Assembly: GCA_029959645.1 (NCBI GenBank)
Contig: JASCOJ010000011.1
Location: 1-38,897 of the forward strand
Origin: Microbacteriaceae bacterium PS02332
GTDB taxonomy: Bacteria; Actinomycetota; Actinomycetes; Actinomycetales; Microbacteriaceae
Length of the DNA stretch: 38,897 bases
Direction of reading: 5' to 3'
Shown here piece by piece: positions 15,086 through 23,107 of the stretch. Under the pieces are notes generated by a model that did not search any database, was not told the DNA's origin, and saw only the letters and a list, made by a program, of their open reading frames with translations. Position numbers and translations under genes: made by a program. Numbering within the stretch: the first letter of the stretch is position 1; every line of letters begins with the position of its first letter.

Positions 15086-15784
15086 ATGCGCATCGACATC
15101 GTCACGATCTTCCCGGAGTTCTTCGGCGTCCTCGACGTCTCCCTGCTCGGGAAGGCGCGCCAGGGCGGGATCCTGGACCTGCACGTGCACGACCTCCGCT
15201 CCTGGACCACCGACCGGCACCGCACCGTCGACGACACCCCGTACGGCGGCGGTGCCGGGATGGTGATGAAGCCGGAGCCGTGGGCCCAGGCGCTCGAAGC
15301 CCTGCTCCGGCCGGACGGGTCCTCGACCCTCGTCGTGCCGACGCCCGCCGGGACCCCGTTCCGGCAGACGACCGCCCGGACGCTGGCCGAGCACGAGCAC
15401 CTCGTGTTCGCCTGCGGCCGCTACGAGGGCATCGACGCGCGTGTCTTCGAGTGGGCGTCGTCCCGTTCCACCGTCGTCGAGCTCTCGCTCGGCGACTACG
15501 TGCTCAACGGCGGTGAGGTCGCGGCGATGGCGATCATCGAGGCCGTCGGTCGTCTCGTGCCCGGCGTCGTCGGCAACCCGGAGTCGCTCGTCGAGGAGTC
15601 CCACGAGGACGGCCTGCTCGAGTACCCCTCGTACACGAAGCCCGCGTCGTGGCGCGACCTCGACGTGCCGGAGGTCCTGCTCAGCGGGCACCACGGTCGC
15701 GTCGCCGCGTGGCGGCACGAGCAGCAGGTCGAGCGGACGCGGCGCGTCCGGCCGGACCTCCTCCCCGACGCGGATCGCGCGTAG
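15086..15784 (+). CDS. trmD: tRNA (guanine-N1-)-methyltransferase TrmD
   Basis: TrmD methylates G37 of tRNAs from S-adenosylmethionine, preventing +1 frameshifting. It has 232 residues with the SPOUT trefoil-knot motifs [10 protein letters not shown] and [14 protein letters not shown] forming the cofactor site, preceded by [13 protein letters not shown]. The ATG at 15086 follows the rimM stop by 5 bp, so the two are co-transcribed. It converges on map, and only 34 bp separate the two stop codons. Confidence 0.97.
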   Translation: MRIDIVTIFPEFFGVLDVSLLGKARQGGILDLHVHDLRSWTTDRHRTVDDTPYGGGAGMVMKPEPWAQALEALLRPDGSSTLVVPTPAGTPFRQTTARTLAEHEHLVFACGRYEGIDARVFEWASSRSTVVELSLGDYVLNGGEVAAMAIIEAVGRLVPGVVGNPESLVEESHEDGLLEYPSYTKPASWRDLDVPEVLLSGHHGRVAAWRHEQQVERTRRVRPDLLPDADRA

Positions 15785-15818
15785 GGAGTCGTCCCGCGCG
15801 TCGGGAGTCGGATCGCGC

Positions 15819-16601
15819 TCAGTGTTCGCGCTGGGCGCGCCGGAGGGTGAGCACCTCGGGGCCCTGCTCGGTCACCGCGACCGTGTGCTCGACGTGTGCG
15901 GCGCGGGAACCGTCCACGCTGCGGAGGGTCCAGCCGTCGTCGTCCTGGTGGAGCTCGTCGGTGCCCTGCATGAGCCACGGCTCGATGGCGACGACGAGGC
16001 CGGGACGGAGCTTCAGGCCGCGCCCCGGTCGGCCGTCGTTCGGCACGTGCGGGTCGCCGTGCATGGTGTGCCCGACCCCGTGGCCGCCGAACTGCAGGTT
16101 GACCTGGTACCCGGCACCGCGGGCGACGGAACCGATCGCCGCGGAGACGTCGCCGAGCTTGTTCCCGGGCGCGGCCTGCGCGATGCCGGCGTCGAGCGCC
16201 TGCTGCACCGTCGCGATGAGCCGCTGGTCCTCCTCGCGCGGGGCGCCGACCTGGACGGAGACGGCCGAGTCGGCGACCCAGCCGTCGACGCTCGCGGCGA
16301 AGTCGAGGCTGACGAGGTCGCCGTCCTGCAGCACGAGGTCGTACGGCAGGCCGTGCAGGGCCGCGTCGTTCACCGACGTGCAGAGGTTCTTCCCGAACGG
16401 TGACCTGCCGAAGGACGGGTGGTAGTCGACGTAGCAGCTCTCCGCGCCCCGTTCGGCGATCATCCGGGCGGCCACTTGGTCCAGCTCGAGGAGGTTGACG
16501 CCCACGTCGACGGTGTCGAGCAGGGCGTCGAGGACGTCGGCGACGAAACGGCCGGCGACCCGGAGGCCGTCCAGCTCGTCCGGGGTGCGGAGTTCGATCA
16601 T
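15819..16601 (-). CDS. map: Type I methionine aminopeptidase
   Basis: This enzyme removes the initiator methionine from nascent proteins. It has 260 residues with the pita-bread fold and all five metal ligands: the two Asp of SLDF and WVADSA, the His of HGVGHTMHGDP, the Glu of AIEPW and the Glu of HVEHTVAV; the catalytic His is in NDAALHGLP. The ATG at 16601 is preceded at 6 nt by GAGGAT, suggesting a leaderless message. It sits on the opposite strand between trmD and rplS, interrupting an otherwise collinear translation cluster. Confidence 0.96.
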   Translation of the reverse strand: MIELRTPDELDGLRVAGRFVADVLDALLDTVDVGVNLLELDQVAARMIAERGAESCYVDYHPSFGRSPFGKNLCTSVNDAALHGLPYDLVLQDGDLVSLDFAASVDGWVADSAVSVQVGAPREEDQRLIATVQQALDAGIAQAAPGNKLGDVSAAIGSVARGAGYQVNLQFGGHGVGHTMHGDPHVPNDGRPGRGLKLRPGLVVAIEPWLMQGTDELHQDDDGWTLRSVDGSRAAHVEHTVAVTEQGPEVLTLRRAQREH

Positions 16602-16607
16602 GGGACC

Positions 16608-16613
16608 ATCCTC
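16608..16613 (-). promoter_or_regulatory. -10 box of map
   Basis: GAGGAT lies 6 nt before the map ATG on the minus strand. It departs from TANNNT at the first position but shares the GGAT end seen elsewhere in the window. Confidence 0.4.
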
Positions 16614-16781
16614 TCGCGTCCGTGCAGCGGTGTGTTCCGCTCCGGCGTGCCGGTGTGGCATGATGGTCGACTGTGCCCTGGCTGGACTCTGCCACGGGGG
16701 AGTCGCCGACACCGGGTACACAACGTTCTTCCCACCATCGATCCGCGGCGACCCGTGCGCGTCCGCAGGAAGTGACTCATC

Positions 16782-17135
16782 ATGCAGCTGCTCGACCACG
16801 TGACCGCCGGTGCCCTGCGCACCGACCACCCGGACTTCCGTCCCGGCGACACCGTCAAGGTGCACGTCAACATCGTCGAAGGCACGCGCTCGCGTATCCA
16901 GGTCTTCCAGGGTGTCGTCATCGGCCGTCAGGGCCACGGCATCGGCGAGACCTTCACGGTCCGCAAGGTGAGCTTCCAGGTCGGCGTCGAGCGCATGTTC
17001 CCCGTGCACTCGCCGATCATCGACCACGTCGAGATCGTCACCCGCGGTGACGTCCGCCGCGCGAAGCTCTACTACCTCCGCGAACTGCGCGGCAAGGCGG
17101 CCCGCCGCAAGATCAAGGAGAAGCGCGACAACTGA
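16782..17135 (+). CDS. rplS: 50S ribosomal protein L19
   Basis: This is ribosomal protein L19 at the 30S-50S interface, 117 residues, with conserved blocks [16 protein letters not shown]-like and the C-terminal [20 protein letters not shown]. The ATG at 16782 has AGGAAG about 9 nt upstream. The roughly 180 bp between map and rplS hold both promoters. A GC-rich hairpin (GGGAG...CTCCC, about 17150-17174) without a U-tract follows the gene. Confidence 0.97.
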   Translation: MQLLDHVTAGALRTDHPDFRPGDTVKVHVNIVEGTRSRIQVFQGVVIGRQGHGIGETFTVRKVSFQVGVERMFPVHSPIIDHVEIVTRGDVRRAKLYYLRELRGKAARRKIKEKRDN

Positions 17136-17294
17136 TCGCCTTCACAGGGGGAGCCCGCGAGCCGGGCAGCTCCCACGGCCCCTCGCCCATGTACGGTTGT
17201 GCATCGGCGGGGGGCCTTCCTGCTCCCAGCGCCACCGGCCGGGAGCGCAGCTTCCCTCCGACGAGCTCCGGGGGACAGGTCGACGAGAGTGGAA

Positions 17295-18044
17295 ATGACG
17301 GACACGACTGAGGGTGCCGGCCGCAGGCCGCGGAACGAGAAGAAGCCGCGGAACGGTGTCCTGACCTTCCTGCGGGACCTCGTCATCATCTTCATCGCGG
17401 CCCTGCTCGTGTCCTTCCTCGTGAAGACCTTCCTGATCCGCTCGTTCTACATCCCGTCCGCGTCGATGCAGAACACGTTGCAGATCAACGACCGCGTGAT
17501 CGTGAACGAACTCGTGCCCAAGACCGTGGCGCTCAAGCACGGGGACATCGTCGTGTTCAAGGACCCGGGCGGCTGGCTCGACGGCGAAGCGCTGCCGAGC
17601 GTCGTGCCGCAGTCCTCGGTCGGCAAGGCCGCCGACTGGCTGCTGACCCAGGTCGGGTTGGGCACCGGGGACAGCGACGACCACCTGATCAAGCGCGTCA
17701 TCGGCCTGCCGGGCGACACCGTGTCCTGCTGCAACGACCTCGGGCAGATGTCGGTGAACGGCGTGCCGCTGACCGAGCCCTACCTCAAGCTGCCGCCGGG
17801 GATCACGCGCGCGTCCGCGAAGGACTTCTCCGTGACGGTGCCGAAGGGCACCATCTGGGTCATGGGCGACAACCGCGACAACTCGAAGGACTCGCGCTAC
17901 AACGGCGACACCCCGTCGAAGGGGTTCGTCCCGCTGTCCGACGTCACCGGGCGCGCGTTCGTCATCTCGTGGCCGACCAGCCGCTGGACGTGGCTGCAGG
18001 ACTACCCGCAGGTCTTCGCCGGGGTGGAGGAGCGGGACAAGTGA
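17295..18044 (+). CDS. lepB: Signal peptidase I
   Basis: This enzyme cleaves signal peptides of exported proteins on the outer face of the membrane. It has 249 residues: a basic N-terminus, one transmembrane helix (about 25-46), nucleophile Ser57 in SASMQNTL, the general base Lys133 in LIKRVIGLPGD, and box E GDNRDNSKDSR. The insert between boxes C and D (about 92-129) is longer than in E. coli relatives without the periplasmic domain. The ATG at 17295 has GAGAGTGGA before it; upstream in-frame starts lack ribosome binding sites. A TACGGT -10 candidate lies at 17192-17197. Its stop overlaps the rnhB GTG (GTGA). Confidence 0.95.
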   Translation: MTDTTEGAGRRPRNEKKPRNGVLTFLRDLVIIFIAALLVSFLVKTFLIRSFYIPSASMQNTLQINDRVIVNELVPKTVALKHGDIVVFKDPGGWLDGEALPSVVPQSSVGKAADWLLTQVGLGTGDSDDHLIKRVIGLPGDTVSCCNDLGQMSVNGVPLTEPYLKLPPGITRASAKDFSVTVPKGTIWVMGDNRDNSKDSRYNGDTPSKGFVPLSDVTGRAFVISWPTSRWTWLQDYPQVFAGVEERDK

Positions 18045-18745
18045 GCCCGGTCCGTCCGTCGCTGCGCCTCGAGAAGGCGCTGTTCGCACAGGGGCGGGTG
18101 ACCGTGATCGGGGTCGACGAGGTCGGACGAGGCGCGATCGCCGGTCCGGTCGGGGTCGGCGCCGCCGCCGTGACCCTCGACGTCCGTCGCGTCCCGGCGG
18201 GCCTCGCGGACTCGAAGGCACTGTCGCAGGCGAAGCGGACAGCGCTCGTGCCCCTCGTCACACGCTGGGCGCGGACGTCGGTCGGGATGGCGTCGGCGGA
18301 GGTCGTCGACCGGCAGGGCATCGTCGCGGCGCTCGGGCTCGCCGGTTCCCGCGCGCTCCGGGGACTCGTCGACGACGGGCTGTCCCTCGACGGCGCAGTC
18401 GTGGTGCTCGACGGCTCGTTCGACTGGCTCTCCCGCGCCCTGGACCCCGAGCACCGACCGCTCGACGTGCAGGTCCGGGTCAAGGCCGACCGGGACTGCG
18501 CGTCGGTCGCGGCGGCCTCGGTCGTGGCGAAGGTCGCGCGGGACGACCTGATGACAGCCGCACACGACGACGCTCCGCACTACGCCTGGGCCTCGAACAA
18601 GGGCTACGGCTCGACGGCCCACTACGACGCCATCCGCGCGGTCGGTCCGCATGCGCTGCACCGGAAGACATGGCTGCACCAGGCGTCGAGCGTCGCGCTC
18701 GACGGGTTCGAGGAGCTGGACGACCTCGGGCTCGCCGCGGGCTGA
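18041..18745 (+). CDS. rnhB: Ribonuclease HII
   Basis: This enzyme nicks RNA-DNA hybrids at ribonucleotides, removing misincorporated ribonucleotides and primers. It has 234 residues with the active-site DEVGRG (Asp26, Glu27), LADSK, and VVLDGSFDW plus the later KADRD region supplying the remaining acidic ligands. The GTG at 18041 overlaps the lepB stop by 4 nt, indicating coupled translation. The lepB-rnhB order is conserved in actinobacteria. Confidence 0.95.
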   Translation: MSPVRPSLRLEKALFAQGRVTVIGVDEVGRGAIAGPVGVGAAAVTLDVRRVPAGLADSKALSQAKRTALVPLVTRWARTSVGMASAEVVDRQGIVAALGLAGSRALRGLVDDGLSLDGAVVVLDGSFDWLSRALDPEHRPLDVQVRVKADRDCASVAAASVVAKVARDDLMTAAHDDAPHYAWASNKGYGSTAHYDAIRAVGPHALHRKTWLHQASSVALDGFEELDDLGLAAG

Positions 18746-18784
18746 CGCTCGCGGAGGGTGAGCGCCGGGGAGGGGTTGCCGCCG

Positions 18785-18790
18785 TAGACT
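18785..18790 (+). promoter_or_regulatory. -10 box of the DUF2469 gene
   Basis: TAGACT lies 9 nt before the ATG at 18800; no Shine-Dalgarno sequence is present. Confidence 0.45.
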
Positions 18791-18799
18791 GTGGGCGCG

Positions 18800-19123
18800 A
18801 TGGATGACGAAGAATTCGACGACTACGACCGCGAGGTCGAGCTTGCCCTGTACCGCGAGTACCGCGACGTCGTCGCGCAGTTCCGGTACGTGGTGGAGAC
18901 CGAGCGCCGGTTCTACCTGGCCAACGAGGTCGAACTCGTGCGGCGGGACACCGAGCACGACTTCTACTTCGAGCTCACGATGAGCGACGTCTGGGTCTGG
19001 GACGTCTACCGTTCCGACCGTTTCGTGAAGAGCGTCCGTGTCCTGACCTTCAAGGACGTCAACGTGGAAGAACTCACGACCCGGGAACTCGAACTCCCGA
19101 AGGAACTCGCACTCGACGAGTAG
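18800..19123 (+). CDS. DUF2469 family protein
   Basis: This acidic 107-residue protein begins MDDEEFDDYDREVELALYRE and contains the conserved aromatic segment MSDVWVWDVYR. It belongs to the actinobacterial DUF2469 family (mycobacterial Rv2901c-like), which almost always sits next to rnhB. The molecular function is not established. The ATG at 18800 follows a TAGACT box by 9 nt, giving a very short or absent leader. It is the last gene before the lsr2 promoter. Confidence 0.92.
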   Translation: MDDEEFDDYDREVELALYREYRDVVAQFRYVVETERRFYLANEVELVRRDTEHDFYFELTMSDVWVWDVYRSDRFVKSVRVLTFKDVNVEELTTRELELPKELALDE

Positions 19124-19183
19124 GTCGACTGTCCGGAATTGTCGCTGATCGCCGAATGTGCGACCGGCGACAATGCCATGCGT

Positions 19184-19189
19184 TAGTCT
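19184..19189 (+). promoter_or_regulatory. -10 box of lsr2
   Basis: TAGTCT predicts a start near 19196 and a leader of about 25 nt containing AAGGAG. An inverted repeat, TTGTCGC (19139-19145) and GCGACAA (19167-19173), lies just upstream over the -35 region and could be a regulator site. Confidence 0.5.
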
Positions 19190-19221
19190 TGGCGAGAATA
19201 CCCTGCCGAGAAGGAGTGCAA

Positions 19222-19578
19222 ATGGCGCAGAAGGTCACCGTCCAGCTCGTCGACGATCTCGACGATTCGCCGATCGCAGCGGGAGACGGTCGTACCGTCG
19301 AGTTCTCGTTCGACGGTTCGTCCTACGAGATCGACCTGTCCGACGACAACGTCGACAAGTTCCGCGAGGCGATCTCCGACTACATCGCTGCTGCGCGGAA
19401 GACCACCGGCCGTCGTTCCGGTTCCGGTTCCGCGCCGAAGAGCGGCGGCGCCCCCAAGCGCGGCAACTCCGAGGAACTCGCGAAGATCCGCGAATGGGCG
19501 AAGGAGAACGGGTACGAGGTGTCGTCCCGTGGACGTATCTCCACCCAGGTACAGGAAGCGTACGCAGCCGCACACTGA
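19222..19578 (+). CDS. lsr2: Lsr2-family nucleoid-associated protein
   Basis: Lsr2 is the actinobacterial H-NS-like protein that bridges DNA and silences AT-rich, often foreign, genes. This copy has 118 residues: an N-terminal oligomerisation domain (1-60), a Gly/Ser/Lys linker, and a C-terminal DNA-binding domain with the minor-groove motif RGR at 103-105. The ATG at 19222 has AAGGAG at 19211-19216. It sits between DUF2469 and yraN. A strong terminator follows. Confidence 0.95.
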   Translation: MAQKVTVQLVDDLDDSPIAAGDGRTVEFSFDGSSYEIDLSDDNVDKFREAISDYIAAARKTTGRRSGSGSAPKSGGAPKRGNSEELAKIREWAKENGYEVSSRGRISTQVQEAYAAAH

Positions 19579-19611
19579 GCAAGAACCGACTGATGCTCCG
19601 CATTGGTCCAC

Positions 19612-19654
19612 GACGAAGTCCGGACATTCCCTCGGGAATGGTCCGGACTTCGTC
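19612..19654 (+). terminator. Terminator after lsr2
   Basis: GACGAAGTCCGGAC plus ATTCC pairs with GGAAT plus GGTCCGGACTTCGTC, giving a stem of about 19 bp with one bulge and a 4-6 nt loop. It is followed by ATTCCT. The sequence is unrelated to the GGGAGGC palindrome family. Confidence 0.8.
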
Positions 19655-19743
19655 ATTCCTGCACAGGTCCACATCGGAGATCGACGGTCCCCAGATGCGC
19701 TGAGGGAGCGACGTGATCGTGCCGGGTCGGCGACCGTGGAGGC

Positions 19744-20265
19744 ATGAACGACCTCGAGAACCGCGCACCGCAATGTCCTCCCACTGACCGGGATCCGTCC
19801 GGTCGAACACCGTCGTCGATGCCGTCCCTGCCGCGCGGTGTCGCGTCGTCGCCCGGGGTCGCGGCGACGCACGGTGTCGCGTCGTCGCCCTCGGTCGGGT
19901 CCGCGCGGGGTCGGGGGCGCGCGGCGCTGGGCAAGCACGGCGAGGACGTCGCGGTCCGCTGGCTCGAGCGGCGCGGGATGGTCGTCGTCGACCGGAACTG
20001 GCGGTGTGCCCGGGGCGAGATCGACATCGTCGTCCGAGACGGCGACGTGCTCGCCTTCGTCGAGGTCAAGACGCGGAGCGGGCAGGGCACCGGGCACCCG
20101 TTGGAGGCGGTCACCGCACAGAAGCTCGGGCGGCTGCGTCGTCTCGTGCTGGCCTGGTTCCGGGCGCACCCCGGTCACCGTGCGCCGGCGATCCGGGTCG
20201 ACTGCATCGCGGTCACCGTCATCGGCGACCACGTCGGCGTCGAGTACGTCGCGGGCGCAGCATGA
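19744..20265 (+). CDS. YraN/UPF0102 family endonuclease-like protein
   Basis: The core (about 60-173) has the UPF0102 pattern: GKHGEDVAVRWLERRG, then RNWRCARGEIDIVV and VEVKTR. The E-x-D and E-V-K residues resemble the catalytic site of restriction-endonuclease-like nucleases; Holliday-junction-type roles have been proposed for the family. The first 59 residues are a low-complexity extension containing GVASSP twice, encoded by a 19-bp direct repeat (19836-19854 and 19872-19890). The ATG at 19744 has GGAGG too close (1 nt), so translation may begin downstream, for example at ATG 19819. The stop overlaps the comM ATG. Confidence 0.88.
   Translation: MNDLENRAPQCPPTDRDPSGRTPSSMPSLPRGVASSPGVAATHGVASSPSVGSARGRGRAALGKHGEDVAVRWLERRGMVVVDRNWRCARGEIDIVVRDGDVLAFVEVKTRSGQGTGHPLEAVTAQKLGRLRRLVLAWFRAHPGHRAPAIRVDCIAVTVIGDHVGVEYVAGAA
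19836..19890 (+). repeat. 19-bp direct repeat inside the yraN 5' region
   Basis: CGGTGTCGCGTCGTCGCCC occurs twice, 36 bp apart in start position, in phase with the reading frame. It encodes two copies of GVASSP in the poorly conserved N-terminal extension. Confidence 0.8.
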
Positions 20266-21785
20266 GCGACATCGGTCGGACGTCGGCGGTCGCGCTCGTC
20301 GGTGTCCAGGGGACCCTGATCGAGGTCGAGGCGCACATCACCAGCCAACTGCCGACCTTCAGCATCATCGGGTTGCCCGACACCTCGCTCGGCGAAGCGC
20401 GGGAGCGTGTCCGGTCCGCAGCGGCGGTGGCGGACTGTCCGCTGCCAGCTCGACGCATCACGGTGAACCTGACGCCGGCGAGTGTGCCGAAACGCGGGTC
20501 GGGCTTCGACCTCGCGATCGCCATGGCCGTCCTCGGGGCTGCCGGCACCGCACCCGGGGTCGATCGTGGCGTGGTCTACGTCGGCGAACTGGGGTTGGAC
20601 GGCCGTGTCCGACCGGTGCCCGGCGTCATCCCGATCGTCCTCGCGGCGAAGGACGCCGGGGCCGACCGGGTCGTGGTGCCCACCGGCAACCTCGCTGAGG
20701 CCGAGGTCGTCCCCGGCATCGAGCTGTCCGCGGTCGAGTCCCTGCGAGCGGCGGCGATCGACGCCGGCGCCGCGGTGCCCCCGGTGCCGGTGGAGCCGGT
20801 GACGCCGACGGCCACGGTCGGCGACCAGGTGCCGGACCGCGAACTCGCCGACGTCGTCGGCAACGAGATCGGGGTCCGTGCACTCGTCGCCGCGGCAGCC
20901 GGGGGACACCACATGCTGCTGCTCGGGCCACCCGGAGCCGGCAAGACGATGTTGGCGGAACGCCTGCCGCCACTGTTGCCCGACCTCGACCCGGACGCCG
21001 CGCTCGAGGTCGCGGCGGTGCGCTCGGTGGCCGGGCTCGGCGCCCGGTCGTGGACGGTGCGCCCCCCGTGGGAAGCACCGCACCACTCGGCCTCGGCGTC
21101 GGCCCGCATCGGGGGGGGGAGTGGTGCTCTGCGGCCCGGGGCGGTCTCGCGGGCCACCCGCGGAGTGCTGTTCCTCGACGAGGCCACCGAGTTCCCCCGG
21201 ACGGTGCTCGATGCGCTCCGACAGCCCCTCGAGTCCGGCAGCATCACGGTGCACCGTGCAGCCGGGTCGGCGCGCTTCCCGGCCCGCTGCCAGGTCGTGC
21301 TCGCGGCCAACCCGTGCCCGTGCGGGAACGCCGGGACCCTCGGCGGCCCCCCGTGCACCTGCGTGCCGAGCGCCGTCCGCCGCTACCTCGGGCGGCTCTC
21401 CGGCCCGCTGCTCGACCGCATCGACATCCGGGTCGCCGTGCCACGGGTCACCACCGGCTCGCTCCGGGCAGCGGACGGCCGGACCCCGACGACTGCTGCT
21501 GCCCGGGCGACGGTCGCTGCGGCGCGGGCGCGGATGGCGGCGCGGTTGTCCGGCACGGGGTGGTCCCGCAACGCCGAGGTCACCGGGACGTGGTTGCGCG
21601 CCGAGGGGCGGGCCGACCCGGGCGCGACGACGGTGCTCGACCGCGCGCTCGACCTCGGGACGCTGACGATGCGCGGCTGGGACCGGGTGATGCGGCTCGC
21701 CTGGACGATGGCCGACCTCGACGCAGCGGACCGACCGGGCCGCGAGCACATCGCGCGGGCACTGGCCCTGAGGACGGCACTGTGA
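20262..21785 (+). CDS. comM: ComM/YifB family Mg-chelatase-like ATPase
   Basis: The product is an AAA+ helicase-like protein of 507 residues. In Vibrio, ComM drives branch migration during natural transformation. It has the N-terminal Lon-like ChlI domain (1-170), Walker A GPPGAGKT (222-229), Walker B GVLFLDE, and the conserved Cys cluster NPCPCGN plus CTC, with the Mg-chelatase C-terminal domain. The ATG at 20262 overlaps the yraN stop, and its own stop overlaps the dprA GTG. The yraN-comM-dprA unit is therefore co-transcribed and joins three DNA-uptake or recombination genes. Confidence 0.95.
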   Translation: MSDIGRTSAVALVGVQGTLIEVEAHITSQLPTFSIIGLPDTSLGEARERVRSAAAVADCPLPARRITVNLTPASVPKRGSGFDLAIAMAVLGAAGTAPGVDRGVVYVGELGLDGRVRPVPGVIPIVLAAKDAGADRVVVPTGNLAEAEVVPGIELSAVESLRAAAIDAGAAVPPVPVEPVTPTATVGDQVPDRELADVVGNEIGVRALVAAAAGGHHMLLLGPPGAGKTMLAERLPPLLPDLDPDAALEVAAVRSVAGLGARSWTVRPPWEAPHHSASASARIGGGSGALRPGAVSRATRGVLFLDEATEFPRTVLDALRQPLESGSITVHRAAGSARFPARCQVVLAANPCPCGNAGTLGGPPCTCVPSAVRRYLGRLSGPLLDRIDIRVAVPRVTTGSLRAADGRTPTTAAARATVAAARARMAARLSGTGWSRNAEVTGTWLRAEGRADPGATTVLDRALDLGTLTMRGWDRVMRLAWTMADLDAADRPGREHIARALALRTAL

Positions 21786-23071
21786 CCGCCGCGACACCGC
21801 CGATCACCAGCGGCGGCGCCGACGGTCCGGTGTGGAGGGACGTCCGACGGCTCCGGGCCCGCGCGGGGACCGACCGGTCGTTGACGGACGACGAGGTCCT
21901 CGCACGGATCGCCTGGTCCGTCGTCGCCGAGCCGGGTGACGCGGTGGCGGCCGAGCTCGTGACACGCATCGGTGCCGAGCGGAGCATCCGGGCGGCTTCC
22001 GACGCGCTCGACACCGGCCCGGTCGACCTCGTGTCCATGCTCCTCGAGGCCGGCGCCGCTGCCGACGGTGCCGAGGAGGCGCTGCTCGCGGCGGTGTCCC
22101 TCGCACTCGACCGGTGGCGGCAACGCCTCCTGCGACTCGACCTGGCACCGGTGGTGCGCGCCGGAGCAGCGCTGGGCTGCGCGGTGCTCCTGCCCGAGGA
22201 CGACGCATGGCCGGCCGGGGTCGACGACCTCGGACCGCATGCCCCACTCGTGCTCTGGTGCCGCAGCGGTGTCCCCGACGCCTCCGCGGCGCCGTTCGAC
22301 GCCGGGCCGTCGGTCGCCGTGGTCGGCGCTCGCGCGAACACCGTGCTGGGGGCGGAAGCAGCGGCGGAGATCACCAGCGTCGCGGCGGACGCGGGGTGCA
22401 CGGTCGTGTCGGGAGGCGCGTACGGGATCGACGCCGTCGCCCACCGCGTCGCGCTGGCCGCCGACGGCCGTACCGTCGCGGTGCTCGCCGGCGGCGTCGA
22501 TCAGCTCTACCCGGCGGCGAACACCGAGCTGCTCCTGACGATCGCAGCCCGGGGTGCGCTCCTCGCCGAGTCGCCGCCCGGTACCCGCCCGTCACGGTGG
22601 CGGTTCCTGAACCGCAACCGACTCATCGCGGCGCTGGGCACGACGACCGTCGTGGTGGAGGCCGGAGCGCGGTCCGGCGCACTGAACACGGCGAACCACG
22701 CGGCGCAGCTCGGCAGGACCGTGTTCGCGGTCCCCGGGCCGTACTCGTCGGCGTCGTCGACCGGGTGTCACCGGCTCATCGCCGACGGACGAGCCGAGAT
22801 CGTGGTGCATCCCCGGGACCCGGTGGACGCGGCGGTGCGCGCGTGGACCGGTGTCGAGGAGCCGGCGGGACCGGCACTCGCACTCGTGTCCGCGCGGGAG
22901 GACCCGGACGTGCTCCGGGTCGTCGACGCGCTGAGCCGGCGTCGGCCGTCGTCGGTCGACGAGGTCGCCCGACGCTCCGGCATGTCGCTCGCCGACACCA
23001 CGGACGCACTCGCGCTGGCCGAACTCCAGGGTGCGGTGCACCGGACCCCACACGGGTGGAGTGCACTGTGA
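21782..23071 (+). CDS. dprA: DNA-processing protein DprA
   Basis: DprA loads RecA on incoming single-stranded DNA during transformation. It has 429 residues: an N-terminal helical region, the Rossmann-like DprA/Smf core with VAVVGARANT (about 180) and VSGGAYGIDAVAH, GGVDQLYPAAN, and a C-terminal winged-helix (about 370-429). The GTG at 21782 overlaps comM by 4 nt. The first 60 residues are less conserved. Whether the host is naturally competent cannot be judged, as DprA and ComM also occur in non-competent actinobacteria. Confidence 0.94.
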   Translation: MTAATPPITSGGADGPVWRDVRRLRARAGTDRSLTDDEVLARIAWSVVAEPGDAVAAELVTRIGAERSIRAASDALDTGPVDLVSMLLEAGAAADGAEEALLAAVSLALDRWRQRLLRLDLAPVVRAGAALGCAVLLPEDDAWPAGVDDLGPHAPLVLWCRSGVPDASAAPFDAGPSVAVVGARANTVLGAEAAAEITSVAADAGCTVVSGGAYGIDAVAHRVALAADGRTVAVLAGGVDQLYPAANTELLLTIAARGALLAESPPGTRPSRWRFLNRNRLIAALGTTTVVVEAGARSGALNTANHAAQLGRTVFAVPGPYSSASSTGCHRLIADGRAEIVVHPRDPVDAAVRAWTGVEEPAGPALALVSAREDPDVLRVVDALSRRRPSSVDEVARRSGMSLADTTDALALAELQGAVHRTPHGWSAL

Positions 23072-23094
23072 CCGCGCCGTCGACGGACGCGCCG

Positions 23095-23100
23095 TACCCT
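23095..23100 (+). promoter_or_regulatory. -10 box of xerC
   Basis: TACCCT lies 7 nt before the xerC ATG. The 36-bp dprA-xerC gap has no Shine-Dalgarno sequence, so this message is probably leaderless. Confidence 0.5.
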
Positions 23101-23107
23101 TGCGCAC

